Shown: positions 36,838 to 49,041 of the stretch, in pieces
Numbering within the stretch: the stretch's first letter is position 1
How the letters are laid out: every line of letters starts with the position of its first letter
Assembly (NCBI RefSeq): GCF_000715075.1
Contig: NC_134097.1
Span: 71,705,190-71,769,189, forward strand
Source of the DNA: Nicotiana tabacum
Lineage: Eukaryota; Streptophyta; Magnoliopsida; Solanales; Solanaceae
Length of the DNA: 64,000 bases
Reading direction: 5' to 3'
The notes under the pieces: model-generated
What the model was told of the DNA's origin: nothing
What the model saw: the letters and a program-made list of their open reading frames with translations, nothing else
The model's database searches: none
Position numbers and translations under genes: made by a program

Positions 36838-38604
36838 CTAACCTACAACCTTAATGCTCGACCTCCATAATTCCCTATCAAGGGCCATGTCCTCAGTAAT
36901 CCTAAGTCGCTCCATGTCCTGTCTGATCACCTCTCCCCAATACTTCTTAGGTCTTCCTCTACCTCTCCGCGTGCCCACTACAGTCAGTCGCTCACACCTC
37001 CTCACCGGTGCATCAGTGCTCCTCCTCTGAATGTGCCCGAACCATCTGAGTCTTACTTCCCGCATCTTGTCCTCCATGGGGGCCACACCCACCTTCTCTC
37101 GAATATCTTCATTCTTAATCTTATCCATCCTTGTATGCCCGCACATCCACCTCAACATCCTCATCTCTGCTACTTTCATCTTCTGGATGTGTGAGTTCTT
37201 TACCGGCCAACATTCAGTTCCATACAACATGGCAGGCCTAACCACTGCTCTATAAAACTTACCTTTTAGTAACGGTGGCATTTTCTTGTCACACAAGACT
37301 CCCGACGCTAACCTCCACTTCATCCACCCCACCCCTATACGGTGTGTGACATCCTCGTCAATCTCCCCGATCCCCTGCATAACCGATCCAAGGTACTTGA
37401 AACTACCTCTCTTGGGAATGACTTGAGAGTCAAGCCTCACTTCAACTCCCGCTTCCGTCGGCTCAACTCCAAATTTGCACTCGAGGTATTCCGTCTTCGT
37501 CCTACTCAACTTGAAACCTTTCGACTCAAGAGCATGTCTCCAAATCTCTAGCCTCTCGTTGACGCCGCCTCTTGTCTCGTCAATTAGAATAATGTCATCA
37601 GCAAATAGCATGCACCATGGAACCTCCCCTTGAATATGATGAGTCAGTGCATCCATTACCAGGGCAAATAGGAATGGGCTGAGCGCAGACCCTTGGTGCA
37701 ACCCCGTAATAACTGGAAACTGTTCAGAGTCGCCTCCTACTGTCCTAACCCGAGTCTTAGCTCCCTCATACATGTCTTTAATCACCGTAATATAGTTACT
37801 CGGGACCCCTTTATCCTCTAAGCAGCTCCACAAGACCTTCCTAGGCACCTTATCGTACGCTTTCTCCAGATCAATAAACACCATGTGGAGATCCTTCTTC
37901 TTATCTTTGTACTGTTCCGCCATCCTCCTAATAAGGTGGATAGCTTCTGTGGTAGATCGTCCCGGCATGAACCCGAACTGGTTGTCTGAAATAGATACCG
38001 TCCTTCGCACTCTCATTTCTACCACTCTCTCCCAAACTTTCATGGTATGACTTAATAATTTGATGCCCCTATAGTTGTTACAGCTCTGGACATCACCTTT
38101 GTTCTTATACAGCGGGACCATTGTACTCCACCTCCACTCTTCAGGCATTCTCTTAGTCTTGAATATAACACTAAACAATGCAGTAAGCCATTCCAAGCCT
38201 GCTCTACCCACACACCTCCACAGTTCAACCGGAATTTCGTCTGGCCCGGTAGCTCTGCCCCTTCTCATCTTACGCATTGCCTCCATGACTTCATCGATCT
38301 CAATGTCCCTACAATTACTTACTTCATGGTGACTGTCGGCATTCCTCGATTCCCCAAGTATAGTATCCTGATCCCCTTCTTCACTTAGAAGTTTATGAAA
38401 ATAGGTCTGCCACCTCCTCTTAATCTGGTCATCTCCCATCAAAACTTTGTCGTCATCATCTTTTATGCACCTCACTTGGTCCAGATCCCGAGTTGTCCTC
38501 TCTCTCGCCTTAGCGAGTCGGAATAACTTCTTCTCCCCACCTTTGTTCCTTAGTTCCTCATACAGACGAGCAAAAGCTGTCGTCTTAGCCTCCGTCACTG
38601 CCAT
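36838..38604 (-). CDS. RTE LINE reverse transcriptase (C-terminal ORF)
   Basis: The 588-residue open frame has LINE RT blocks in order: [75 protein letters not shown] (catalytic Asp pair) and [10 protein letters not shown]. An RTE-type C-terminal tail ([32 protein letters not shown]) ends the frame. The natural protein would be fused to the endonuclease upstream; in-frame stops between 38604 and 38743 separate them, so the ATG at 38604 is only the first Met after the break. RT would copy the element RNA at nicked target DNA. Confidence 0.92.
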   Translation of the reverse strand: MAVTEAKTTAFARLYEELRNKGGEKKLFRLAKARERTTRDLDQVRCIKDDDDKVLMGDDQIKRRWQTYFHKLLSEEGDQDTILGESRNADSHHEVSNCRDIEIDEVMEAMRKMRRGRATGPDEIPVELWRCVGRAGLEWLTALFSVIFKTKRMPEEWRWSTMVPLYKNKGDVQSCNNYRGIKLLSHTMKVWERVVEMRVRRTVSISDNQFGFMPGRSTTEAIHLIRRMAEQYKDKKKDLHMVFIDLEKAYDKVPRKVLWSCLEDKGVPSNYITVIKDMYEGAKTRVRTVGGDSEQFPVITGLHQGSALSPFLFALVMDALTHHIQGEVPWCMLFADDIILIDETRGGVNERLEIWRHALESKGFKLSRTKTEYLECKFGVEPTEAGVEVRLDSQVIPKRGSFKYLGSVMQGIGEIDEDVTHRIGVGWMKWRLASGVLCDKKMPPLLKGKFYRAVVRPAMLYGTECWPVKNSHIQKMKVAEMRMLRWMCGHTRMDKIKNEDIREKVGVAPMEDKMREVRLRWFGHIQRRSTDAPVRRCERLTVVGTRRGRGRPKKYWGEVIRQDMERLRITEDMALDRELWRSSIKVVG

Positions 38605-38742
38605 CTTCGCCTCCTTCCTAGCTACCTTATACCTTTGACTGTTCTATCTCTTCTCCTCCTCGTCAGTGCTCCCTACTAACCTTAGGTAAGCCGCATTCTT
38701 TGCTTCTACTTTACCTTGGACCACTGCATTCCACCACTAATC

Positions 38743-39689
38743 TCATTTGTGTCCACCATAGTGGCCCGTAGATATCCCTAACACCTCTCTCGCCGCCTTT
38801 CTTATACAGTCTGCCGTCGTCGACCACATTGTGTTTGCGTCCCCACTACTTCTCCAAGATCCCATTGCCGATAACCTTCCTTCCAACTCTTTAGCCTTAT
38901 CCTTAGTTAAGGTGCCCCACCTAATCCTGGGGCGTCCTCGTACTGACCTCTTCTTCCTCCTTATCCTAATACAAATGTCCATCACCAAAAGCATATGCTG
39001 CGTTGAAAGGGTCTCACTTGGGATAACCTTGCAGTCCTCGCACAACCTTCTGTCGCATCTCCTGAGGAGGAGATAGTCAATCTGAGTCTTCGCCACCGAA
39101 CTTTGGTAAGTAACCAAATGTTCATCCCGCTTCGTAAAACTCGAGTTTGCAATGACTAGATCGAAAGCCTTGGCAAAGTCCAACAGCGCAATGCCCCCTC
39201 CGTTCCGCTCTCCGAAACCAAATCCGCCATGCACCTCAGTGTACCCACCTGCAGATAACCCAATATGACCATTGAAATCTCCTCCTATGAATAACCTATC
39301 AGAAGGCGGTATACTACGAACAATCTCATCCAACCCCTCCCAAAATTGCCTTTTAATATCTCATCCAAGCCTGTTTGTGGTGCGTACGCGCTAACGACAT
39401 TTAAAGTACCCTCACCCACCACCAACTTAATAGTCATTAGCCTATCATTCACCCGTCTGACCTCCACCACGGACTCCCTAAGATGGCTATCTACCAGGAT
39501 ACCCACTCCATTCTTACCCCTCAGGACACCAGAGTACCACAACTTATACCCATCCATATTTTTCGCCCTCGATCCGACCCACCTAGTCTCCTGGACACAC
39601 GCTATATTAATCTTCCTCTTCTGCAAGATTTTCGCCAACTCTATGGATTTACTCGTTAGTGAACCTATGTTCCATGACCCGATTCTCAA
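38743..39689 (-). pseudogene. RTE LINE endonuclease, frameshifted
   Basis: The AP-endonuclease-like fold is recognisable: IGSWNIGSLTSKS, VQETRWVG, VSAYAPQTG, GDFNGHIG, then DYLLLRR and the STQHMLLVMD region. The first part (39285-39689, open somewhat further upstream without ATG) and the second (38743-39333) are in different frames joined by a frameshift near 39300-39340. All expected motif blocks are present. Stops at 38743 and again near 38660 cut it from RT. Confidence 0.88.
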
Positions 39690-39739
39690 CTTATAGGCTC
39701 TCTTGCCCCTCTACCTCCCCTGCTACCCGACCCACCCCC

Positions 39740-41084
39740 TGAACCCCACCCCACACTCCGCCCTACCCGAGGACATGCCCTTATTCTATCATCCCAGACT
39801 GCAGCCACTACACCTACAACAATCTAGAGAATACTCGCTAGTACACAACGTACACAAATCAAACTAGAAGGAAACACGTGGTAACTAGTATCCTAGTTTA
39901 AAGGTTTAACTATTGCGAAGTAAATTAACAGTAATTTAGCTAACACCAAAATGGAAACAGTAAAACAGGAGGTACCAACTCCCGATAACAAAACCTGTGG
40001 TTGATTTGTTGTGCTCGATGTAGTTGTATGCTCCCGCCCACTTCCTACCACCCTTGCTGACACTCGCCCACGTTGCTCTCCTTAGCCAGTGCTCGTGCGC
40101 CCAACTTGTCTCCAATACTCCGAGAATTCCTGAAAACACAGAAAATACCACGACCCAAAAACCAGAAGGAGCTATCGCCGCTACCATTGGTTAGCAAAGA
40201 AGCAGAGCAAAACGATTGCTCTTTTCAATTGAACAGATGCACCACTAAATTGGGAAAAATCAGCTAGATAAATCAAAGTAAAATCAAGTAAGAAAAAAAG
40301 ATAATAACTTTGATCTGAACAAAGACACAACAGATTCTAAAATCGTTAACCCCTTTTCAACAGGAACAAGATACAGTGAAGAAAAAGAAAAAGGAGCGAA
40401 CACAGTGAAGAGAGAGAAAGTTGGTCCAGTTTTTCGTCCTTTCCAGATTTATTTTCCTATTGCCTCCAATTTATTTTATTTATATTCAGTGATGAAGAAG
40501 AAGTAACAAAAGAAGAACACAGAGAAAATCTAGAATCTGTAATATATCAAGAAATGGAAATAGGAAAGTGGGAATTGAAGATCTGTCGGTGCTAAACCAG
40601 ATAATCCTTGAATTGCTCTGAAGAAATTCGAAATGGGAGATATGTGCTATATCAAGATCTGTCGGTGCTAAACAGATCTGTTGCTACTTGTGCAATAAAG
40701 ATTCAAAAACAGCAGGCTTCAAAACCAAATACCCAAATCAAGGAAGTAAAGTTTTATGTATTTAAATTGACACAAAACAGTGCGTAGGAAAATTGCAGAT
40801 TTGAAAATTTCGTAACAATGCAGCAACTAAAAAACTCAAATGAGGTTGGGCTTTTGTTGATTAGTAGTAGTACTATTAATTAGCTAAACAGATGATCTGT
40901 TTAAATAGCACGAGTGAAAATTAAATAGCAAAAACAACAAAGCACAAGTAGCCAATGCTCACATATAATGTGTATTCTATCAGAAAAACTTAGTAACAAA
41001 ACAGAGATAGAGGTTACTTTATTCGCCGGAGAGGAGCAAGTTTGCCGGAGCGATGACAGAAATGAACTTTTGGAATCTAAATCA
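39740..41084 (-). other. Long 5' region of the RTE LINE
   Basis: There is no RTE coding motif. One 83-codon frame (39936-40187) has a hydrophobic start and a WYLLFYCFHFG end. The text resembles plant leader or exon sequence (GAGGAGAGAG-type purine stretches, CTCCGGCAAACTTGCTCC near 41035). It could be element leader or DNA captured by a chimeric or transduced transcript. Confidence 0.45.
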
Positions 41085-43119
41085 CATGAACATGATTTCT
41101 TCAACATTTCAACAACAAATCACATGAACACAAATTGAACAACAAAGAATAACTAAAATTTGATTGAACAATATTTTAGCAACAAACAATCCTATTTTCG
41201 GATTCAACAACAACAACAAACAAGTATATTTAGATTTCTAAATTCAATAATATTGAACTTAAAATCAACTACTCTAACAACATTACAACAAACAATTCCT
41301 ATATTAAACTTAAACAAGATTATGAGACAAATTCAAGAAATAATCATAAATGATAAACAAGAAATCAAACTATACAAAATTCGGATTCAAGATCATCCAA
41401 ACAAAGTATGAACATGAATGAATCTATTTTAACACAACAAACATGACGGATTAAAACGATTAAATCAATATATTTCCTTTAACACAACTAAATTATTTTT
41501 AGACAAATAACAAGATCGACGAATAAACAATTATGAACTTAAGCTTGAACTTAACAATATTAACAATTTCTAACAATACATAAACACATGAAACAAATTG
41601 AAGAAATAGTTAATTAAATTTCAATTTGAATCTAACAAACATCAAACTAACAAATATTCACTTAAACAATAATACAAACATGAAATGAATATGAAAACAA
41701 CTAATTAAACTTCTATTTTGAAATCTGAAAATTAATTTTAACAAAGCACATGAACATGAACAAACTAGAAAAATGATTTCAACGATGAACAACGAACAAA
41801 CAAGAATTGAATTCTTTAACGATTTTGGATCCGGAAAATATCAAACAAAAATATGGACAAAAATAAAACTCAAAAACAACTAACCGAAGATGAATCAACG
41901 ACGAACTTTGATTGTAAACAAATCTGTCCGAGCCTCGACCAAACCTCGAACGAAGGACGACGAAGATGAAGAAGAAGTAGAAGCAGACGCAGCTCGAAGA
42001 GAAGAGACGCAATGGCAGCCATGGCTGCCTGCGTTGATGAGGAACAGCTGGACGAGCTGGAACGGCAGCAGCAGTGGCGACCATGGCAGCAGCTGTCCGT
42101 CGACGGGGAGAAGAAGAAACATCGGCAGAAGCAACGGGGGCAGAAACGGGCAGCAGTGGCGCGTTTGAACGATGAGGAAGCAGCTGCGGCGAAGTAGGAG
42201 CTTCGACGAGCAGCAGCAGCAGTCTTAAAGTGAGGAAGAAGAAGCAGCAACGTTGGTTAAAGCTCGACGAAGAACGAAGGAGGAGGAGCAGCCATGGATG
42301 AGCTTTTTGAGCTCGATATGGAGAAGATGAAGACGCAACTGGGTTGTCCATGGTGAGGGTGAAGATGAAGCTGTGAGGGGTTGTTTGGACGTGATAATGG
42401 AGGGTAAAGGGCAGCCATGGGAGGGGTGTTTGGATGCTTGGAGAAGAAGAAGATAATAGGGAGGGGGGTGGCGGATGGTTAGTATAGTTTTAGGGTTTTC
42501 TTTTGTTTTTCTTTTTTTGTTTTGTAAAAAATGAAAAATGAAAATGAAGAGGGGGATTTGGGTTGTTGGTACTGGACTGGGTCGACCCAGTTCGAAATGG
42601 ACTGGGTCGTTTGGGAAGATTGGGCCATTTTTTTTGGGCTTGTGGCTTGAAATCGAAGAAGAGACCCAATTCCGACTTTCTTTATATTTTCGCTCTCTTT
42701 TCTTCTTTTATTTCTCTAAAACTAAATTATAAAAATACATAAACTATTATTAAGAACTAAATTAAGTTATAAAAGCGCAAATTAACTCCAAATAACAATT
42801 AACGCACAATTAAGTAATAATTAAGCATAAAAATGTATATTTGGACATTAAATGCTAAAAATGCAAACGATGCCTATTTTTGTAATTTTTAATTTTTGTA
42901 AAACACATTTAATTACTAACAGTTGTATAATTAAATCCTACATGCAAAAATGTGACATATTTTTGTATTTTTTATTAATTTAGCAAATAAACATGCACAG
43001 ACAAATACAAATAATTATTCAAAATATCACAAAATTGCACACCAAAGAAAAACCATTTTATTTTTGAATTTTTTGGGAGTAATTCTCATATTGGGAAAAA
43101 ATCACGTGCTTACAAATAG

Positions 43120-45063
43120 CGAAAGAAGAAAATCCAAAAATTTCTAGTCTACCGATGGAAGAAAACTCTACCAAAGAACAAGATGTGGATCATATCCATG
43201 CTGAATCGACAATGACAGCCCAGCTTGATTCTACAGGTAATACTCTTCCTACTTTTGAGTTTATCATGGGGTTACAAAGAAAAGAGGCCATAGAGAATAT
43301 GTTGTCAATAGCTGCTGAGGGAAGTGTCATTGGGGGTGGTGAAGGTGTGTTTGAGTCTCAGGGAAAGAAAATGGTGCAGAGGTAAAGGGTAGGGAACTAG
43401 TGCCTGTCGAAACTTTGGCACCTGACAATACTACTGGGGAACCAATTGAGGGACCTGATCCCTCAACCCAAAAGGAGCCCTCTGGTTCTAATTGGGATAA
43501 GAATCCCAGGTCAGTACTGATCCCGCCCCCTCTCCTCATTTCTATGTTGAGCTATTAACAATTGTGGTTCCTAAGATGCGATCTTTGTCTGAGGAGGAGA
43601 AGGAGGATAGTGAAGAAGAAGATTATGATAATGTGGCTCTGGAGAGCTTTATTAGGGCTAGAAGTATAAAGGCACCTCCCCGGGGGTCAACATCTAAGAG
43701 AGCTACCATGAGGTTGCAAAAGAAGGAAGAACTTGAGTAAGTTTTAAGGAAAAACAAAAAGCAAAAGAAGAAGAGGATATTGGTGAAAGATGGAAAGGTT
43801 GTCCATGAGAAGGTAGTGCCTCACGCACTAGTCGTGAATGTTGATGATGAGGTAGAAGAGGAACCTGATTCCCTGGTTCGTAAGTCCTCAAAGAACCTTA
43901 CTATTCCAAGGTCCAAAAGGGAGTCATTTGTGAGTGTAAAAGAGTTGAGAAGGGTTGAGGGTGAAAAATCTGGTGAGAAAGTGGTTGAGCAATCCTGTGA
44001 AAATGTGGCTGATGATTCTGCTAAGAAAATCTCCAAGAAATTTGCAGACAAAGGAAAGAATGCTACAAAGTCAGTGAAAAGGAAGGCTGATGCAAGTGAG
44101 GAACCTGGTTCCTCCAAAAAAAACCAAGTTTGGTGATACCCATGATGCTAGCAAAGAAAAATTGAAAAACCAAAAGGTGTTGTGGGGCCATACATTTACC
44201 CCTAATATTCTAGATATGACCGAAATGCGCCAATTGGTGGAGATCTGTAAATTCCAATAGTGGACACATCTGTTCACAAGTGACAGTCCTAAAGTTTATG
44301 AGGAAGAGGTCCGCAGTTTTTATGCCGACTTCTTTACAGTTGAGGATGATCATATTTGTATGATGGTGAATGATGTTAATTTCGTGATGGATACTGCTGT
44401 TCTGGGAACTATTTTTGGGGTGCCTACTGATGGTATGTTTTCTATTGAGGGAACTTGCTCTTCTAACTTCAGAAATGTCATCGTGAAGGACAAGGCCATA
44501 CAGCATGGGGAACGGGTACATAAGAATACCCTCCTTCCAGTGTACCAACTACTGTTTGAATTGGTAAACATAGTTTTGCTTCCACGCGCAGAAAGGAGGT
44601 CAATAACTTCATAAGCGGACCTGGTTCTCATGGAAGCACTAGATGGTTACACCACTATAAACCTGCCTGGCATCATGATAAAGCACATGCAGAAGGTGGC
44701 AGAATTCAAGGATGGTAATCATGGGCTGCTTTAAGGGCTAAAGTGGGTACTCATAAGCAAACCTTCTTCAAGACCACCCTTGAGGAATGTGAATGCATTG
44801 ATAAAAGTGGAGGGGTTGGCAGCACTTTTACTATCTCTCAGCTGATCAACGCTCAGAACAGTGTCACTGAAGAAATAAGAAAGCTAAAGGCAAAGAATGT
44901 CATTCTCGAAGGTCAGTTAAGTCAAGTTCAGGAGGCACCTAGTTCCAACAGCTCTCAAAGCATAGAGGTTGCCCGTCTGATAAAAGAAAATGCAAACCTC
45001 AGGAAATAGGTTGAAGACCTGAAGGAGAGACTGCTCAACGAGCAGGTGTCAGCTAATGCTTGA
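43120..45063 (+). pseudogene. Sirevirus envelope-like third ORF, broken
   Basis: This continues the frame begun at 19743. In order it has an acidic Ser/Thr-rich N-terminal part, a Lys-rich basic part (43780-44136), a globular domain (about 44190-44480; KVYEEEVRSFYADFF and LGTIFGVPTDGMF) that resembles the plant-transposon-protein domain of Pfam PF20167, and a C-terminal coiled coil (44830-45063). Stops at 43383, 43738, 44134 and 44612 and shifts between frames disable it. Sireviruses carry an ORF of unknown function here that is called envelope-like; no signal peptide or clear membrane segment is seen. The domain name is from memory of its motif, not from a search. Confidence 0.7.
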
Positions 45064-45429
45064 ATGGACATCCTTCTTAGAACCCTTGCCTCTTTATCTG
45101 GGCCTTCCCCTTCTAGTGCTCCCTAAACAGTATCCTCTTTCCAAGTGTCAAGACTCTTAGTGTTTGTCCTCTATTTTAGTTCTGATGATGTTTATGACTG
45201 GTACTTTTATTTTTGCTGCTTTTTATCTTGTGGATGTGTTGATAACAATGGAACTGCTCCCTACTTAATATCCAAATTTTAACGAAAGCTTCCTCCTTTT
45301 GCTATGTATGTCTTGCTTTTATGTTCTATTTTTAGTCATGTTTGTCTACACACATGTGGCATGAGTTAATTAAGCTAGGCTTCTTTTTACTTGAAGCCTG
45401 CTACTGATCTTTTTATGATGTCAAAAGAG
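45064..45429 (+). other. Sirevirus 3' untranslated stretch
   Basis: T-rich sequence without an ORF of note between the third ORF and the purine tracts. Confidence 0.5.
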
Positions 45430-45542
45430 GAAAAAATAATTGAGGGGGAACAGATTCAAGGGGAATACAGGAACACGAATGTCATTCTGGTTCTTAGGGG
45501 GAACTTAATTTATAAGTTTGTCATCATCAAAAATGGGAAAAT
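45430..45542 (+). other. Repeated polypurine tracts before the 3' LTR
   Basis: Several purine runs (GAGGGGGAA, CAAGGGGAA, TTAGGGGGAA and AATGGGAAAA) occur in the last 110 bases before the LTR. TTTGTCATCATCAAAA just upstream is the usual text before the solanaceous Sirevirus purine tract. The tract next to the LTR has lost part of its G run. Multiplied tracts are a Sirevirus trait. Confidence 0.7.
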
Positions 45543-46451
45543 TGATAGGCTATATATTTATCACGTTATGTTTTGATGATATAATAAACTTATTGGTAAG
45601 AACCAGATAAGGAACCTAGTACATATCCTTAAGTATTTAAGATCAACAAGTCTATAGTCAGGGATGTAGTTCAACTCTTCAGAGTCAAAGGAACAACAGA
45701 GGGAACAGATAGCTACCAGTTCCCATGGTGATTGTACAAGTCAACCCCCTAGATGTAAAGTTGTTGCCTGCATACACAACAATGCAAAAACAGTGCAGCA
45801 GCCAACTTTATGGGGAATGCCCTTTACCTAACTTGTTTGCATCATTCAAGTGATATTACAAATGAATTATTAGCATCAAGCAAAGGTAAAACAAAACACT
45901 TGCTTATTCAAGAATCAATCAAGTTCTCTCAAGTGATCTATTAATCTGGCAAGTGACTCTCAAAGTCATCAAGAACAAAGAACAACATAACAATGGACCG
46001 GTTCCCTGTATCAAATTATTACATGTCCTTAGTTGTGTTGTACCTTTATTAGAGCACTCTACTTGTAATTCCTACTTAGCTTAGTTAAAAGCATTGTGTA
46101 GGAAATCATTGTAAATCATAAACTCTTATATTTGTGTCTTGGCTAGAGTTAATCGAGTTGTAAGTCTTTGTAATAGAGTTATTACAAAGTGGCTTGTAAT
46201 AGAGTTGCTACAAGTTAGTGAGGGATTAAGAGGTTAATTCCAAGGTTACAATAAGGTGTAATCTAAAGTTTGCTCAGTAGTGAAGTTGAAATCCTACAAG
46301 GGTAGGTCGTGGTTTTTAATCCCGTGAGCTGGGAGTTTTTCACGTAAAACTTCCATTGTGTCATTTACTTACTGCAGTGTGCGTGTATTATATGGGAACT
46401 AATAGAGAACCCGGTTCTCTATATAGTTTGGTAGACCCTTAGTTTTTATCA
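45543..46451 (+). repeat. Sirevirus 3' LTR
   Basis: The 909-base LTR is the partner of 2585-3498. It starts TGATAGG, ends TATCA and is followed by aaggg at 46452-46456. It has an exact palindrome AGAGAACC-C-GGTTCTCT at 46404-46420. Confidence 0.92.
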
Positions 46452-46456
46452 AAGGG

Positions 46457-46915
46457 AAAGTTAGAGTAATATATTAGTGAAAAAACTAGGAATAAAGGTG
46501 TAATTATCCTTTTTCTTCACAAATAAAATAATTTTGTCCTGTCTGAAAATGATTAAGTAAATTACTCCTGTGTTGTGAGTTTGTTTATTGATGACAAACT
46601 TCCCCATTAAGAATTCTTTCAAACAATTATTGCTTAGGATGCATCAAATTTTGCTTTTGGCGTCCATTCCTTTAATCAACATCACATTCACAATGTACCA
46701 ACAACGACAAACTTTATCAGTTTATAATTCTTACATTGGATATCAACAATTTGAATAAAGAATGATGTAAGCTATAACCAAGAACGTACACATAATAGGA
46801 CTGAGATTCTTCTCATTCTTTTGTAGAGACAGTCACTCCTTAAAATTTATTACTACTAGTTTGACTAGGGAATTAAGGGGGAGAAGTGGAAATCAGATAC
46901 CAGGATTGAAAATAT
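46457..46915. other. Spacer downstream of the SAUR-type gene
   Basis: No gene is seen. It probably includes the 3' UTR of the minus-strand SAUR-type gene, whose stop is about 460 bases from the Sirevirus. Confidence 0.5.
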
Positions 46916-47308
46916 TCAAACAACATATAGATCAGCCAATTCCTCGAAAGAATCAGAAGTAAAGTTGGTGGGATCAGCATTTTCAAGCAACCAAAGAAGA
47001 TGGTCAAAGAGCACAACCTCACACTTAACTGAAAGATGGCCTTCCCATGCATATGCATGCTTCTGCTTTGATTTCTCTATTAGAGCATTCAACAGTGGAT
47101 GACTCAAGTACTTGGATTTTATCACATATCTCCTTCTTGAGCTCCCAACAAGAATTGTCTCAAAATCTTCTTTATTATCCTCAGATTCCACATTCCAGAT
47201 CAAATCTTCTCTTGTAGATTTGGACCTTAAACTACTATAAGATGAGCTTCTTCCAAGCTGCCTTGACAATGTCTTACACTTCCTCAGTAACAGATTCATC
47301 TTCTTCAT
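46916..47308 (-). CDS. SAUR-family auxin-responsive protein
   Basis: Intronless, about 130 residues from ATG 47308 (MKKMNLLLRKCKTLSRQLG); ATG 47299 is an alternative, and the frame is open further upstream but with an unrelated sequence. The SAUR core is clear: RRRYVIKSKYLSHPLLNALIEKS, then VKCEVVLFDHLLWLLENADP. The basic N-terminus with Ser-rich SYSSLRSKS fits the group of SAUR proteins with longer N-termini. SAUR proteins are small plant proteins, often quickly induced by auxin, that promote cell expansion by inhibiting PP2C-D phosphatases. Which paralog this is cannot be told here. Size, start and uninterrupted frame suggest a working gene. Confidence 0.85.
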   Translation of the reverse strand: MKKMNLLLRKCKTLSRQLGRSSSYSSLRSKSTREDLIWNVESEDNKEDFETILVGSSRRRYVIKSKYLSHPLLNALIEKSKQKHAYAWEGHLSVKCEVVLFDHLLWLLENADPTNFTSDSFEELADLYVV

Positions 47309-47940
47309 CTTCTCTAATTGCTCCTTCTTGCTTTCATTGAGGAAAGTGAATGACATTAATTGAAGACTTAAATATAATACCAAGAACATGAATATTGCTA
47401 GATGGATAAGTGAATATAGTTGAAAGGTCGCTGTTTTCTGGTTCTTCGATAGGGACCTAAATTAATCAAATGACAAAGACAAGCCATCTTTTAGTACCTT
47501 TAGTTCAAATGGGATCTTCGTTGTTTGCTTATGTGTTATTCATGATCAAGATTTGATTCATTGTGTCTTGGGAGGAAAGATAAGTATGTCCTACTATAAT
47601 TAAGGTGATGTTAGTTGAGAGGTAACCACTTAGCTCTTTAACCAACTTGACATGTCAAGAAGACTACAACCATAGTGATCGCCTATTGCTTAAAAGGTCC
47701 CATCTCATATATATGGTACAGAAAGCATGATTTTTTTTTTTGCCTTTAGTTCCCAATTTTTCTAGATGTTGACTGACCCGTTGGAATCAATTGAGCATCA
47801 TCGCACTTAGTGATTACCAGTAAAAACCTATTAGATAATTTTAATATTGAACCTCGGACTTATACTTGTTCTGAATTAGGAATATTGTGATTGTCTAGTC
47901 CTTTTTCGTGTGCGCGTATGTACGGAGGAGTAGTGACAAA
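47309..47940. other. Upstream region of the SAUR-type gene
   Basis: No gene or clear repeat is seen. It holds the 5' UTR and promoter region of the minus-strand SAUR-type gene. No TGTCTC auxin element was confirmed. Confidence 0.4.
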
Positions 47941-48300
47941 CAGGCGGGTCGGGTTGGATATGGTTCGGGTTGAAAATGTGTAATGAAAAAAACAGATAAA
48001 TTATCCGATTCGACTCATATTTAATACGGATAAAAAACGGGTTAACCGACGGATAATATGTTCATGACTTCTTGCATATGATCACTTTTGGGAAGATTCT
48101 TAGTCTCCCTAATTTGAGGAACCCCCAATTTGAGGCTTTACAAATGTAAAAGTTAGACTCATTCATTATCCATTGGTTACTCATTAGTTATCCATTTTCT
48201 AAATGGATAATATGGTTCTTATCCATATTTGACCATTTTTAAAAAAGCTCATTATCCAACCCATTTTGTAATAGATAATATGGGTGGTTAACTATTTTTT
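47941..48300. repeat. Dispersed repeat with GCGGGTCGGGTTGG text
   Basis: GGCGGGTCGGGTTGGATATGG followed by GGATAA/TTATCC-type short inverted motifs is a familiar dispersed text in solanaceous DNA. Ends are not defined and no ORF is present. The class (MITE or other) is uncertain. Confidence 0.35.
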
Positions 48301-48878
48301 TTTAACCATTTTGCTATTTTATTTAGAGATGCGTGTGTATGTGTGAGTTTATCTTTGTATAGTAATATTTTAAATTCCATGTCTAGTATGGAGCGGAACT
48401 GTGTATAAGATGAAGGATCTAAAGATATCTGCCCCACTTGTGTTTTTCCTCTACATATGTAATCATAGGCAGAGCACGAGATAATGTAAAACAAGAATAA
48501 ACTTAAGAAACACGGCCTTTTGAGATGTCATTCCTTTTATGGCCAATGAAGACTTAACCAACTGTCACTCGTCAAATGGTTAAACTTGAACCTGATTGTT
48601 TCAGTGGGCAACAAACAGATCTTAGAAAGATGCACCCTAAAATTTTAACAATAAACAGGCACTAAAGTGCTCATGGGTTATAATAAAAGTACATCCACGT
48701 CGCTGTACGATTATGTAGATTTATATATTGTTAGTGCTTTCATCTGCATTTTTTCCATATCTTTGTCGGTTCTATAACTCCGCGCCATTCTATTACTTAA
48801 GTCTAACTTTATGCATCATACCCTAGGAAAAGAACGATTAGCACTAAATATTGTCGTGTCATTTTCTTTTTTTTCAGG
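48301..48878. other. Unassigned intergenic DNA
   Basis: AT-rich, with only short chance frames. Nothing recognised. Confidence 0.4.
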
Positions 48879-49041
48879 CATGGCGAAGCTAGGAGATGTT
48901 TAAATTTAAAAGAAGTGAAAAAAAATTTTGACAAAGAGTGTTCAATATGTATTACTCCTATATATATCTAAAACATAATATTTTATTTATATAAATAGTG
49001 CAATTTCTCCACGAATTATGACCATGTGGCTTCGCCACTAT
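48879..49041. mobile_element. MITE-like repeat with GGCGAAGCC-type ends
   Basis: It starts CATGGCGAAGCTAGGAG and ends ATGTGGCTTCGCCACTATT, so the termini are imperfect inverted repeats. Between them is GTTCAATATGTATTA-type text common to a short solanaceous repeat. The 62- and 71-codon frames over its right end are not considered genes. Confidence 0.45.

Larger units (their letters stand above)
36420..41124 (-). mobile_element. RTE-clade LINE inserted in the LTR
   Basis: The inserted DNA is 36460-41084. About 40 bases (36420-36459) recur at 41085-41124 with one mismatch and are present once in the other LTR, so they are the target duplication. On the minus strand it has a 1.4-kb 5' region, an apurinic endonuclease domain, RT, a 380-base 3' UTR and a 3' tail of GTTGTTGTTGTTC type, the TTG-repeat ending of plant RTE elements. 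The endonuclease has a frameshift and stops follow it, while RT is open. The 5' region is long for an RTE and may contain captured sequence. Confidence 0.88.
33944..43114 (-). repeat. Giant-LTR element 5' LTR, split by an RTE LINE
   Basis: About 4.5 kb after removing 36460-41084 and one 40-base target copy, matching the 4,524-base 3' LTR apart from small indels. On the minus strand the LINE lies upstream of the putative TATA box. Confidence 0.92.
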
